Below are positions 1 through 16,300 of a stretch of DNA of 64,000 bases, piece after piece. The position numbers and the translations under genes are program-made. This stretch comes from Lamellibrachia satsuma (taxonomy: Eukaryota > Annelida > Polychaeta > Sabellida > Siboglinidae), in NCBI GenBank assembly GCA_033239005.1, contig BSQZ01000069.1:2836001-2900000 (forward strand), read 5' to 3'. Each line of letters starts with the position of its first letter. Positions within the stretch are counted from its first letter, which is position 1. The notes beneath the pieces are model-generated. The model made no database searches and was not told where the DNA came from. It saw nothing but the letters and a program-made list of their open reading frames with translations.

Positions 1-2540
<2,540 letters not shown>

Positions 2541-2885
2541 TCTGTTCTGTTTAGTTTTGATGAAAGCATCGGGCAAATTGTTAAGTTATTTTTAACTTGA
2601 TCCGGTAAAAAATTGGCGAAAAAGGCAAAACGTCGTTCGGCAGTATTTACAATAGCACTTTTGCAAATTACCAGATATAATGGCCATAGTCAATTCTTTA
2701 ACAAAAGTAAGCACTATTTTATTGAACCGACTGCGAGTATTTATAATTACTTGATTCGCGATGGGCTAAATCGATTGAGGAGGGAACTTGGAGAAAGGTT
2801 GAAGAATGGTAGCAGCGTGGATATGCTCAATAACTAAATTGATCAACATTTGTGGATGGCAATCTTGTAAATCTTGTTTCTTTTT
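2541..2885 (+). mobile_element. Possible CR1-type LINE 3' terminus
   Basis: At 2805-2840 the frame NGSSVDMLNN, a stop, then IDQHL matches the C-terminal end of the family-B LINE at about 15510-15570 (NASSVNMFKNRIDRYL). It is followed by GGATGGCAATCTTGTAAATC, which recurs at about 15664 as GGATGGCAATCTTGTTAAAT. This shared end with short repeats is typical of CR1-group LINE 3' ends. The 2541-2790 stretch is open in one frame (from 2613) but I recognise nothing in it. Confidence 0.5.
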
Positions 2886-2926
2886 GCTACCAACATTTTA
2901 TTCAATATCAAATGTTGGTGTTACAG

Positions 2927-4130
2927 AATTGAGGCACATCAAATGTACTGACTTCTCTGGCAACCACGCACGTGTCTACAGCACAAGTGGCAAGCCACGT
3001 GGAGTTGCAGTTAAAGATGGTGTTGTTTATTACTCACAACATTCGCCAAAGAGGTAGTGTATTTAGCAGTAGTTCGACTTACTTGATTTAAACATATACA
3101 TACCATATTGAACACACGCTGTCTCCCTTCATCCTGCCCTGTGTATTGCATACTGTTCTGCCGTCAACAGTGAAAGCCCACTATCCGGTGTCATCCGGTC
3201 ACTCCACCTCTTCAGTGACTTTCCTCTGTCTTTTGAAATCTTGTTTGAATGCTCGACTAATAATTTTCTCTCTTGAGAATAAGAAATAAAGAAGAACATT
3301 ATTTTATTTGACCCATCATACATTTCACATAATATATGTATTATGTTAAATTATAATTTTACATAATACATGTGTATATGGTTGTAAGTAAACATGGTAT
3401 ATATTAAGGTAAACAAACAAATAGGGTCAGGAGACTCCTCTAAGACTTTGATAGTCTCTATCGAGGAGCCACCTTGCACAATAAAATTAAACTAAATCAG
3501 TTGGTCAAACATATATAATTCTTCCGAAAAGAGCAATAGCATTTCCCACTATTACAAATAGCATTGTGTTTATAGCTCTATCCATTGTGTTTATAGTCCT
3601 ATCCATTGTGTTTATAGTCCTATCCATTGTGTTTATAGCTCTATCCATTGTGTTTATAGTCCTATCCATTGTGTTTATAGTCCTATCCATTGTGTTTATA
3701 GCTCTATCCATTGTGTTTATAGTCCTATCCATTGTGTTTATAGCTCTATCCATTGTGTTTATAGCTCTATCCATTGTGTTTATAGCTCTATCCATTGTGT
3801 TTATAGCTCTATCCATTGTGTTTATAATCCTATCCATTGTGTTTATAGCTCTATCCATTGTGTTTATAGCTCTATCCATTGTGTTTATAGTCCCTTTGGA
3901 CATGTAATTAGACAACGCAAAAGACAGGAATCGTGGAACACATGTGTGCGTAATGAACTTTTAATCAAACAAAATGTGTCTACTTTCTCATTGATTTCAG
4001 ATTATAAGTGTGTTTTCTTGCAGAGTTATGTCAATTCAACTGGAAGATGGAAGCGAAACAGTTATCAACATTGGGTCCTCCCACCCGTCTTATGGCATTG
4101 CTGTGTTGCACGGGCACGGCAGCATATCAG
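2927..4130 (+). CDS. Beta-propeller receptor-like gene, two internal exons (2927-3053, 4024-4130)
   Basis: Two exons fit together. Exon a (2927-3053) follows a gtgttacag acceptor and ends at GAG|gtagtg; it reads CTDFSGNHARVYSTSGKPRG then VAVKDGVVYYSQHSPKR. Exon b (4024-4130) follows ttcttgcag and ends TCAG|gtatgt; it reads VMSIQLEDGSETVINIG then PSYGIAVLHGHGSIS. Exon a ends in phase 2 and exon b supplies the missing base (AG+A, Arg), so the frame is kept. The pattern 'I...D....V....P.GVAV.DGVVYYS....R...I.LEDGS' resembles one blade and the start of another in LDLR-class-B/NHL-type propellers. Such domains occur in LRP, nidogen and similar extracellular proteins. No start, signal peptide or neighbouring blades were identified, so this is a fragment of a gene or a pseudogene. 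The family call is inference from pattern. Confidence 0.6.
3140..3325 (-). mobile_element. LINE C-terminal fragment (RTE-like)
   Basis: The minus strand reads SNKISKDRGKSLKRWSDRM then LSLLTAEQYAIHRAG. This is the 'G.P.RRW.D....G..W...A..R..WR' ending common at the C-terminus of RTE-type LINE polyproteins. A related ending is at 42370-42720 on the same strand. It sits in the intron between the two propeller exons. Confidence 0.5.
3562..3893. repeat. 21-bp minisatellite, about 16 copies
   Basis: The unit is CATTGTGTTTATAGCTCTAT plus C, alternating mainly between AGCTC and AGTCC variants. As 21 is a multiple of three and the unit lacks stops, it opens long frames on both strands (VFIALSI on +, INTMDRA on -). 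It lies within the intron of the propeller gene. Confidence 0.95.
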
Positions 4131-4573
4131 GTATGTAGAAGCACATTGAATCTCTCCGACGTCTAAATGACAACAGTTTCTCTTGTTTGCTATGGATGTC
4201 TGCCTGGTTTGCAATATTTCTGTTTAGGTTTCACGTCGTTGTGTTTTGTGTGTGATGCATGGACTGTATTGATTTTAACGTGATGCACACGGACCCTGGA
4301 ATGTTGATATTCCTGCATGACGTGCACATATTTCACACCTGAACAGAAACAGGCCACTGCAAACATCGAAGCTCGACATCGAACCTGAACTGAGAAGTTA
4401 GTCAGAAGTGTAACAGTCGGACAGTTACAAAGGTGAGAATGTCATCAAATAGAGAGGAAGTGAGGTAGTGACATAGTGATATCGAGGTAAGGATTTGTGT
4501 GTTATTTGTTTGCTATATGTTTAAACAACATTATTTATATATATCGTTGAAACATCATTTTTGATTTGCCTAG

Positions 4574-4705
4574 GTAAAATAATAATGTATATTTTTACTA
4601 AAATATCGGTGCACGGTGGCATTATATTGTTTGTGTTAAAGATACGCATGATGCACATATTGCACAATAGACAGGATCCAGATGAAGACACAAGCAACGT
4701 CATAG
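4574..4705 (+). CDS. Possible third exon of the propeller gene
   Basis: A weak acceptor (ttgcctag) and a strong donor (CATAG|gtaagt) bound a 132-bp segment. It accepts the phase-1 end of the 4024-4130 exon and leaves in phase 1. It would encode a hydrophobic run (about IIMYIFTKISVHGGIILFVL) followed by a polar RQDPDEDTSNVI, so it could be a membrane segment. The hydrophobic part may simply reflect AT-rich intron sequence. Speculative. Confidence 0.25.
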
Positions 4706-4856
4706 GTAAGTGTGTAGAGAGCGCTACAGCGAAATATACTCTCATAGAAAGAGTAGTTGGCAGTGATGTAATATGTGGGGTTATTTCATTGTGTATTTCC
4801 CAATTTCAGTATTTGCCATTAACCATAAATTGTTTCAACTAAATGTGTGATTACAG

Positions 4857-5320
4857 AGTTAAACATTGCACAACAGTTAAATGTGGATTTCTACACGGGT
4901 GGTCAACCGCATATGTGGTATAGTGCTTGCTGGGAAGTGCCAACGATGCAAAAAGATGATCGAAATACTAGGTATCCACTTAATGTGCGCGGTACTTACA
5001 ATTCGTCGAAAATGGTGGACGTTTCACATTCGTTCCTCGACATAGACAACGTTGGAATCATACGACTTTTACTGTCGAAGACGAAAATCACCACTATGGT
5101 TGACGACGCGCTGTCAGCACATAGTCGGCACTCCACAGAGAGCCTCGTTGTCACCGATACTCTTCATCGTGCACCTCGAAGCAGCCCATCGAACGCTGCG
5201 AGGATGCCTTCCACGCCGACCGCCAGCCGACCGCCAGCCGACCGCCGGCCGACCGCCGGCCGACTACAGACTACACAGCGAGGCAATATACGCGGCAGAC
5301 GCCGACTTCATATGAACTGA
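4857..5320 (+). CDS. Possible terminal exon of the propeller gene, unknown tail
   Basis: After a gtgattacag acceptor, a phase-1 frame (G+AG) continues from the 4574-4705 segment to a stop at 5320. It begins ELNIAQQLNVDFYTGGQPHM. The last third is Arg/Pro/Thr-rich and contains an 11-bp tandem repeat (GACCGCCAGCC-like, 5216-5264). I recognise no domain. A good donor (ACAGAG|gtaagg at about 5388) lies just beyond the stop, so another exon arrangement is possible. Confidence 0.25.
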
Positions 5321-5399
5321 CCATGACTACTTATTAGCGTCACTGTTGAAGTTGCACTACGTCAGGTATATGTGACAGTATCACAGAGGTAAGGTTGTC

Positions 5400-6300
5400 C
5401 GTCGGTAGGGTCGAGTGACAGGGAACTAGTCGATGCATCCAGAGGGATTTACACATGTGTGGACATATCGATTTGTTTGCATGCGTAGATACACATTAAT
5501 GCAATTTGTTTGTCTCTCAGGTGATACACTGAGACATAGGTCCTTCTAAGTAACGCCTGTTCAAGAAAACGATTCCACGAATGATGGAAATATATGTTAT
5601 TCAGTACGCACAAAGAAAACGACAAATCAGCACATTGTTTACTGGATAAGCTGAAGAGATGTAGATGCCTCACTTTGGGACTACATGTTAAGAAAATATT
5701 TACAATGTTAAACGGGGGTGTCTTGGCGATCATTACGTTCGTCATTAAAACGTGTTTTGCTTGTCTCGCTGTCGAAATAAGACTGAAGGCATTGATTGCT
5801 CTGCCAGTTTTCGGGTGCGATTCAACTGAATTCGAAAGGAAGACGAATGCGGACTCTAACCCATGCAACCGTGAAGTAGGTAATGGCGGGCGAAAAGTCT
5901 GCAAACAACGATTACTAACGTTAACCTGGTTATGGCCTGATACGCACACTAACATGTTCTTCTTCGATGCTCCCTTTATGAATTCCCTTATTGAAATTAG
6001 CCTAGTTCATGTATTACTGCACTGCCCATGGTGTTATCCCTGTCTATTTCTCCCTATCAGCAGCCTTCTCTTCTTCCATTTGTCATACTCCTTTGCCATT
6101 CTTACATCCCTCTTTACGCTGTCTTCCCATTTCAGTTGTGAGCTTCCCCTTTTCCAAAGGCCCGTTAGTCTGAACTGCATCCCAATCTCTTCCCACAAAT
6201 CATTCATCCTCCTTCTCTCCGTCCTCTTTGCTCCTGTAAGTTTCCGGACCCAATGTTTATGTTTGAAACAATGAGTTGCAGTTTCGACTTAAAATAACTG
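5400..6300. other. Unassigned stretch with a long open frame
   Basis: A + frame is open from about 5594 to 6274 (226 codons) and a - frame from 5955 to 5449 (168 codons). Neither shows a domain I know. The part after about 6030 is pyrimidine-rich and resembles the C-terminal coding end of an RTE-type LINE in reverse. No splice sites or start context favour a gene, so I leave it uncalled. Confidence 0.3.
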
Positions 6301-6307
6301 CAAGTTG

Positions 6308-7800
6308 GAGATCCTGGGTAACACAGACCGCTGGCGGAAAAGTAGAAGACCCCGGAGAACACAGACCGCTGGCAGACAAGTAGAAGACCCCGGAGAACAC
6401 AGATCGCAGGCGGACAAGTAGAAGAACCCGGAGAACACAGACCGCTGGCGGACAAGTAGAAGAACCCGGAGAACACAGACCGCTGGCAGACAAGTAGAAG
6501 ACCCCGGAGAACACAGACCGCTGGCAGACAAGTAGAAGACCCCGGAGAACACAGATCGCAGGCGGACAAGTAGAAGAACCCGGAGAACACAGACCGCTGG
6601 CGGACAAGTAGAAGGACCCGGATAACACAGACCGCTGGCAGACAAGTAGAAGACCCCGGAGAACACAGACCGCTGGCGGACAAGTAGAAGACCCCGGAGA
6701 ACACAGACCGCTGGCGGACAAGTAGAAGACCCCGGAGAACACAGACCGCTGGCAGACAAGTTGAAGACCCCGGAGAACACAGACCGCTGGCAGACAAGTA
6801 GAAGACCCCGGAGAACACAGACCGCTGCCGGACAAGTAGAAGAACCCGGAGAACACAGACCGCTGGCAGACAAGTAGAAGACCCCGGAGAACACAGACCG
6901 CTGGCAGACAAGTAGAAGACCCCGGATAACACAGACCGCTGGCGGACAAGTAGAAGACCCCGGAGAACACAGACCGCTGGCGGACAAGTAGAAGACCCCG
7001 GAGAACACAGACCGCTGGCAGACAAGTTGAAGACCCCGGAGAACACAGACCGCTGGCAGACAAGTAGAAGACCCCGGAGAACACAGACCGCTGGCGGACA
7101 AGTAGAAGAACCCGGAGAACACAGACCGCTGGCAGACAAGTAGAAGACCCCGGAGAACACAGACCGCTGGCAGACAAGTAGAAGACCCCGGAGAACACAA
7201 ACCGCTGGCAGACAAGTAGAAGACCCCGGAGAACACAGACCGCAGGCGGACAAGTAGAAGAACCCGGAGAACACAGACCGCTGGCAGACAAGTAGAAGAC
7301 CCCGGAGAACACAGACCGCTGGCAGACAAGTAGAAGACCCCGGAGAACACAGAACGCAGGCAGACAAGTAGAAGAACCCGGAGAACACAGACCGCTGGCA
7401 GACAAGTAGAAGACCCCGGAGAACACAGACCGCTGGCAGATAAGTAGAAGACCCCGGAGAACACAAACCGCTGGCAGACAAGTAGAAGACCCCGGAGAAC
7501 ACAGACCGCAGGCGGACAAGTAGAAGAACCCGGGGAACACAGACCGCTGGCAGACAAGTAGAAGACCCCGGAGAACACAGACCGCTGGCAGACAAGTAGA
7601 AGACCCCGGAGAACACAGAACGCAGGCGGACAAGTAGAAGAACCCGGAGAACACAGACCGCTGGCAGACAAGTAGAAGAACATGTAGAACACAGACCGAT
7701 GGCGGACAAATAGAAGAACCTGGAGAATACAGACTGCAGGACAGAGAAGTAGATGACCCTGGAGAACACCTGCTGGACAGAGAAGTAGAATGACCGTACC
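6308..7800. repeat. 38-bp minisatellite, about 38 copies, with 266-bp higher-order period
   Basis: The unit is ACCGCTGGCAGACAAGTAGA followed by AGACCCCGGAGAACACAG. Unit variants (GCTGGC/GCAGGC, CAGAC/CGGAC, ACCCC/AACCC) recur in order. The rare AAGTTGAAG variant appears at 6761 and 7027, and the ACACAAACCG variant at 7201 and 7467. Both pairs are 266 bp (7 units) apart. Copies near 7680-7790 are degenerate, so that edge is older. The minus strand is free of stops in all three phases, giving three overlapping frames of more than 500 codons; these are artefacts of the repeat. Confidence 0.96.
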
Positions 7801-8149
7801 ACAGACTACGAACATTTGATGTCAGACACAGGTAAGGATAACATACACTTTTTAATCTAACATGAACAAAATATTTAATTGTTTTATGTATTAATGCAGA
7901 TGACAGTGTCAATATTTTTTCCATTAGTGTTGCTGGCTTTTCATTCATGGAGTACAGCATTTTCTCAGATTTACATATTCATAAGTAAAATGGATTATTT
8001 ACGTTAAAACACATTAATCAGCAAACAAATTCCAAATTATACGTGCAAACATTTAGTAAAATAATAAACCATGTTATGTGCGAGTTTAACATTTACCAGT
8101 TGAAAGAATGCACGAGTCGTCCACTAACCACTTTGTTAACAAATTGTTT

Positions 8150-8460
8150 CAGACAGACATGGCAGATGAACGACACACAAGACACCTACACCACTCAGAC
8201 ACGACATATGAACCACACATTACCGCTTCACGGAATATGTCTCCACCACTCAGACACGAGAGGTGAACCACACATTACCGCTTCACGGAATATGTCTCCA
8301 CCACTCAGACACGAGAGGTGAACCACACATTACCGCTTCACGGAATATGTCTCCACCACTCAGACACGAGAGGTGAACCACACATTACCGCTTCACGGAA
8401 TATGTCTCCACCACTCAGACACGAGAAGTGAACCACACATATCCGCGTCGCAGAAGACGA
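8150..8460. repeat. 55-bp minisatellite, 4 full copies plus flanking partials
   Basis: AACCACACAT begins at 8211, 8266, 8321, 8376 and 8431, so the period is exactly 55 bp. Copies are nearly identical except the first (ACATATG) and last (AGAAGTG). The block follows an acceptor-like ttgtttcag at about 8152 and can be read TYEPHITASRNMSPPLRHE. Because 55 is not a multiple of three, the frame shifts each copy. It might be an expanded old exon; the following sequence reads AEDDLYSHVKEVICKY in one frame. Exon status is speculative. Confidence 0.85.
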
Positions 8461-8864
8461 CTTGTACAGCCACGTGAAAGAAGTCATTTGCAAATATCGG
8501 ATTACTTGACGGTATATTTGATCAATGAAATATTTTTACATATACCATTAATGTTGTACAATTTAATGGTGGGTTTAAAATAACTCTTGATTAATTTAAC
8601 TAGCTGACGACTTCAGTAAACTCCGATTAAGCTCTGCAGGTGTGCAAGTCAACTATCCCGCAGAGACTAAGTGCAACAACAGCTTGATACATTGTAAGCG
8701 TTTAAGAGAACAATGACAATATAACAGTCACTCAAGTTACGACAAACCCTTGCGATGACCTCGATGGTTCTATGAGCAATATTGTGTCATCTCCGTTTCA
8801 CAAATGTGGATGCTCTATCAACCATTAAAATTAATTTTAAATGAGTTGCTGGGTTTGTGTGTTT

Positions 8865-8877
8865 ATGTTTGTGTGTG

Positions 8878-8951
<74 letters not shown>
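8865..8951. repeat. (GCGT)n-(GT)n microsatellite
   Basis: GT repeats interrupted by GCGT repeats, directly 5' of the LINE fragment that starts at about 8952. Confidence 0.95.
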
Positions 8952-8953
<2 letters not shown>

Positions 8954-10315
8954 TTTATTGGCAAAGCACTAGATTGGATGATATCGTATCTGCAAGAGCA
9001 GACGCAGCGAGTATTGGCCAATCATCGAGTACAACTACTCTGACGCGGTGTCCCGCAAGGCGCTGTCCTTGGACCACTGCTCTTTTCACTGTACGTCCAG
9101 CCTATTGCAACATTATTCGAGCCCATGGACTATTCTTCCACCACTATGCTGACGACTTACATATCTACTAACCCTTCGACCTGAATCCATCCGCTTTAGC
9201 GGTTGTTGTGCAGCAAATGGAGTATTGATTAGATGATATAAAAATGGATGGCATGGAATTCTATGTGTATGAATGACGGCAAGACACAGCATCTTCCAAT
9301 TGCACCCAAGTCTGCGGCTGCACTCGTTAACCGCAGTGTGATTCGAGTTGGTGTTTCTACAATCACAGCTTCGCGATGTGTTCGAAATATTGGTGTCTTC
9401 ATTGACAGGCACCTAAATATGAAAAAGCAAGTGTTACAAACCGTCAGCGCAGCTCATTCTACCTCCGCCACATCAATCAAATCAGCCGTTTTTTACCCAA
9501 ACCGACAAAGGAACGCGTAGTCAATGTCATCATCACATATCAGCTTGACTACTGCAATGCACTCTTATACGGCACGTCTATAGTTAACATCGCGAGTCTG
9601 CAACGAATACACAACTCGGCTGATTGATTCTGTGTCGTCCACGTAGCGACAGTGCCAGGCCCCTGTTACAAGAACTTCACTGGCTGCCCGTGGCACGCAG
9701 AGTCGATCTGAAGATACTGGTACTTACACACAAAGCCATGCACGACAAAGCGCCAGTGTATCTGTGTTAACTCGTGCGCCCATATCAACCGACACTCTCG
9801 CCAGCTTCAAATGTAGTCTAAAGACACATTTCTTTCGTATCGCCCATTAGCGCATATTCCAGATGAACCTTGTCTTCTACTCAAAGCAATTTACTTATGA
9901 CTATTCCAGTAATCTTATTCATGATAGTTAACATTATTTTACCGCTAAATTGTATCACTTAAACTATTACTATACAAATATTTGACTAAGTTATTAAATT
10001 ATTTATTATTATTAATCATACATATGCATTTATGTATTAGTAACATTGGTATAAATTATTGTGCTATATTATTTTTTTTATTCTTATTACTAGCAGCTAA
10101 TATATCTATTTAGTTATTTCTTTATTTAGCAATTTTACACTGTTTTATTGCTGTATTTATTTTAAATAATTCTTATTAATAGTAGTATTTTAAATACATT
10201 TATTTGTTGATTTTGCAATTCGACACTATTTTATGTATTTTAATATGTTGTGAAGCGCCACGAACAATTTTGGATCTGGGGCTATACAAAATAAAATATA
10301 TTATTATTATTTATT
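8952..10315 (+). mobile_element. L2/CR1-type LINE 3' half with intact 3' end
   Basis: Reverse-transcriptase motifs appear in order over shifting frames: ALDWMISYLQEQTQRVLANH, then RGVPQGAVLGPLLFSLYV, then FFHHYADDLHIY with the catalytic YADD. After these come YQLDYCNALLYGT and ELHWLPVARRVDLKILVLTH (about 9675-9735), the usual C-terminal blocks. The 3' end near 10243-10313 reads TGTGAAGCGCCACGAAC, GGGGCTATACAAAATAAA and a (TTA)n-like tail, as in L2-type elements. At least two frameshifts and several stops make it dead. The 5' end is truncated at a GT microsatellite. Confidence 0.88.
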
Positions 10316-10319
10316 AGTG

Positions 10320-10351
<32 letters not shown>

Positions 10352-10370
10352 TGCTTGCGTGCGTGCTAGT
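10316..10370. repeat. (GT)n-(GCGT)n microsatellite
   Basis: Directly follows the LINE tail. It has the same GT/GCGT composition as the tract at 8865-8951 at the 5' side of the same LINE. Confidence 0.9.
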
Positions 10371-10409
10371 ATTCGTGTTAGTATTGGACGATCTGTTCGT
10401 TTCTGCAGT

Positions 10410-11090
10410 CGAATTTCCATTGTTAGTCTACTGAATGAGAACTTTGAGAGCATGTTTTCAATGTTGCCAAGAACAATATTCAAAGCGCTATTTTAAAACT
10501 GAACTACCGCACATTAATCACAATGTTATGATGTCTGTATTTTTTTACTCTACTAACCATGTCAATATCATTATTAGTTAGTTGATCATAATATTATTAC
10601 TTTGTGGATTTAAAATATTGTAGTGTACGTTAGGCACATACATATATTGGGTAAATGCTTCTCCAGAAACAGTAATGGTGGATGTCTCTGTGACATCGGC
10701 ATCGCCCCTGGTGGTGTTCAGTTGAATGATCGACCTATGAATGATCTACCTATCTCGCTGTCCGGTGTCCGATGAATGATCGACCTATCTCGCTGCTTTC
10801 TACAGCGTCCTCCGTGAACCTTTACCAACATAGTGGATATTATATGGCATAACAGCGTAAAAATAGAATATCAATATTCGTGTTTGGCCTTCGCAGATGA
10901 CATTCTTTCATTGTACTAATGCATACGATGGCGGCGTCACGACGCTCAATGACTATCGCGCTGCATCGAGCATTGCCACTTTGCAATTTGCAAAAGTGCC
11001 ATAACAAATTAAATGACACAGTTCAGCTGACAAACTATCAAACTTTCGAAGCCGGCACAAATCGCGATGGTAACTTGCTGACATTTACCT
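10410..11090 (+). repeat. Dispersed repeat D, copy 1
   Basis: Blocks here recur in reverse complement at 51755-52440. Shared blocks include TAGTCTACTGAATG, GCCAAGAACAATATT, GAACTACCGCACATTAATCA, CCAGAAACAGTAATGGTGGA, CTCTGTGACATCGGCATCGC and GATGACATTC. The match runs colinearly for about 600 bp with small indels. No coding capacity is evident. It is probably a non-autonomous transposon or an old dispersed repeat; ends and target duplications are not clear. Confidence 0.8.
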
Positions 11091-11099
11091 AAGAAAAAC

Positions 11100-11740
11100 C
11101 CGCAACATCGTTCTAACTACCTGAACTAGTACAGTAGTGGTTCACTAATGCTGTTATGCAATTTGCCGAAATAATGATGCGAAAATTAAAAATAATTCGG
11201 CTTGAAGTGAACCGACACAGAAAGAACTGAGACAACACAATGGCGGATTCATATAAAAAGCCCAGAGTACGCGGCCTCGACGACTTCGAGACTACTAAGC
11301 GACCGACAGGAAGGACTGTCCGCGGTCTTCTACGGAACGAGACACGACGTCGGATGCGTACAAGCTAACGAAGCTGCGGTTTATCGGGAATGAGACATTA
11401 TTCATAATTACGTGACGTTAACAGTTAAGGTGTTGAAAGGATTGGATCGCTGTAGTTTATTTAATGTAACCATGGTCAGGAAGAGATTATAAACTCCTTT
11501 CACCATTAAGAACACTTGGTAAATCATACCTCCACCATCCCCTCACAGGTGTTTTGAAGTTAGGTGGCCTGCCGTTTTCAAACGTCAGTCATTTTCATAG
11601 TTGGATATTGTTTATGTAAAGAAAATGACTGGCTGATTGCCGACAGTGCCTTTTTCAACATTCTATTGACTTGGTCAATATTACTGGCTCCAGTTAATAG
11701 TCACGACATTACCATTACGTGAATAATAAATAATAAAACT
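11100..11740. other. No recognisable gene
   Basis: Unique-looking sequence with no sizeable open frame and no clear repeat. Confidence 0.4.
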
Positions 11741-11779
11741 GAAATAATTGATACGTTGCTACTTGTTTGTGTGAAACAG

Positions 11780-12040
11780 GTTGCGTCAGTTGCGCGCTCA
11801 ACAGAGGGTTACATAAAACGAACAGATGGTTACATAACACGAACAGAGGGTTACATAACACGAACAGAGGGTTACATAACACGAACAGAACTATCGACAT
11901 CGCCATGGTCAACGCCCGAGTCAATATCAATAGCTCCCGTCCAGTCAAGACATTTCCCGAAATGCTCAGTGTCGACCAAACTTCCGTTGTCTGATTCGGT
12001 GTACGTGGGCTTCAACATGTTTACGCACACGGTGTAGAAC
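11780..12040 (+). other. 21-bp repeat in an open frame, possible exon
   Basis: A 21-bp unit (GGGTTACATAACACGAACAGA) is repeated four times at about 11805-11890. After the acceptor-like gtgtgaaacag (about 11779) one frame reads RSTEGYIKRTDGYITRTEG and continues past the repeat to a stop at 12037. A second frame is open too. The repeated Tyr-containing EGYITRT heptad resembles a signalling tail, but AT-rich repeat DNA with a unit divisible by three gives this by chance. No partner exon was found. Confidence 0.35.
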
Positions 12041-12099
12041 TGTGAATGACCTAAGTCAATAACAGAGGAAACCGGTGGGACACCTGTCGTTTCATTTGT

Positions 12100-12725
12100 C
12101 AATAAATGTACGAAGTATCAGAGGAACATACTTTATGAGAAAGCAAGCTGTGAGAAAGCAAGCAGAACAGGAAATCAGTTCTTAGAAAGCATTAAAGATG
12201 CATTTCTTCTGTACGAGAAAGGAAACTATAAACAATTACGAGGAATGCTGCGAGATGACTGGGAAACCAAATTTGTGAATCTTGATGCAGAGGAGAGCTG
12301 GTAATTGCTTATAAGTAAGCTTAAACAGGCAGCGCAAGAGTGTATCCCCAAGAAGAAATCATGGCAACCAAGAAGGCAGAGGTCCTGTGTAAATACTTTA
12401 GTGATGTTTTTACTAGAGAAGACATAATAAATGTGCCAACATTTGAGAAGCATCATGGAATTAATAATCTACAGGATATCAACTGCAGTGCTGACGATGT
12501 TAAGAAGAAATTGGAAAACCTCAAAATCGGTAAATCACCAGGTCCTGATGGCATATTTCCCCGTGTATTAAAAGAGCTCGCTAAATAATTGAAAACGCCA
12601 CTGTTCATCATATTCAGGAAGTCACTGGATAAAGGCATACTACCAAAAGTATGAAAAATTGCAAATGTACCGCCAATATTCAAGAATGGCAGTAGGCATC
12701 TAGCGGTCAAACTACAAACTGCTTG
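12100..12725 (+). mobile_element. CR1-type LINE fragment (third subfamily)
   Basis: Reads FLESIKDAFLLYEKGNYKQL and AEESW (linker after the endonuclease), then [37 protein letters not shown] and [12 protein letters not shown] (start of reverse transcriptase). Part of the linker is deleted near 12355. Motifs match the family-B copy at 13060-15690 in order but not closely, so it is a related subfamily. It is cut off at an AT microsatellite. Confidence 0.8.
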
Positions 12726-12764
12726 ACCGCAGTGATGATACAAAGACATATCACAAAACTTCAA

Positions 12765-15683
<2,919 letters not shown>

Positions 15684-15755
<72 letters not shown>
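15684..15755. repeat. (AT)n microsatellite
   Basis: About 70 bp of AT at the 3' end of the family-B LINE and just before dispersed repeat E. Confidence 0.95.
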
Positions 15756-15756
<1 letters not shown>

Positions 15757-15794
15757 AGTTATTAAGCAATAATTTAGTACTTCAGTGTGTTGAC

Positions 15795-16300
15795 AGAACA
15801 CGTATATATATATATAGCGTTTCGCAGTTACTCCGTATATCAGACAAAAGCGCACATATACGTCTACATATGCTGCCATCTGCGACATAGATTTCATAAT
15901 ACATTGGTCCCTTTTTGATCCCCAGATGGCGCACGTCGGGTATTGCGTGACTAGAAAATTTAACAGAAAAAGGCTAGGTCATGGGAATAGAAAACTTTCT
16001 CAGTTATGACAGAAGCACACACGCTATGTTCGCTAAAACAAACGCACACATCAGAATACATGTAATTATTTGTTATAAAATTATTGGTGGCCAGTTGTGG
16101 AGGTTGCGACCCCGACGGCGGCGGCGGCGGCGGCGGCGGCGGCTGCGGCGGCGACAGCAGCAGTAGTAATGAATAGCATTTGTCTATAGCAATTACTTGT
16201 TTGGTACATTTATCGTAAAATGCATAGCTTACTTGAAAATCGAAGTTAGCATTTTGCACTATATCACATTTCAATTATCCTACACACGGCACTGAAAATA
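15795..16300 (+). repeat. Dispersed repeat E, copy 1
   Basis: Colinear with 37640-38060: TCGCAGTTACTCCGTATATC, GACAAAAGCGCACA, TACATATGCTGCCATCTG, CCCTTTTTGATCCCCAGATG, TTTCTCAGTTATGACAGAAG and CGGCACTGAAAATA. Both copies start after an (AT)n tract and both hold an internal trinucleotide run, here (CGG)n at about 16115-16150. This copy has about 90 bp near its 3' end that the other lacks. It lies about 350 bp 5' of the LRR gene start. No coding capacity was recognised. Confidence 0.85.

Noticed and set aside
3505..3915. 136-codon minus-strand frame of INTMDRA heptads
   Set aside because: 21-bp minisatellite with a unit divisible by three; the opposite strand is open too, and it lies in an intron.
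4417..4433. 16-nt micro-exon between cag and gtgaga in the propeller gene
   Set aside because: Phase is possible, but length and weak context make chance more likely.
6204..7960. Three overlapping minus-strand open frames of 508-567 codons (CSPGSSTCLPAV-type repeats)
   Set aside because: They come from a 38-bp unit without minus-strand stops; all three phases are open equally, as expected for a repeat and not for a gene.
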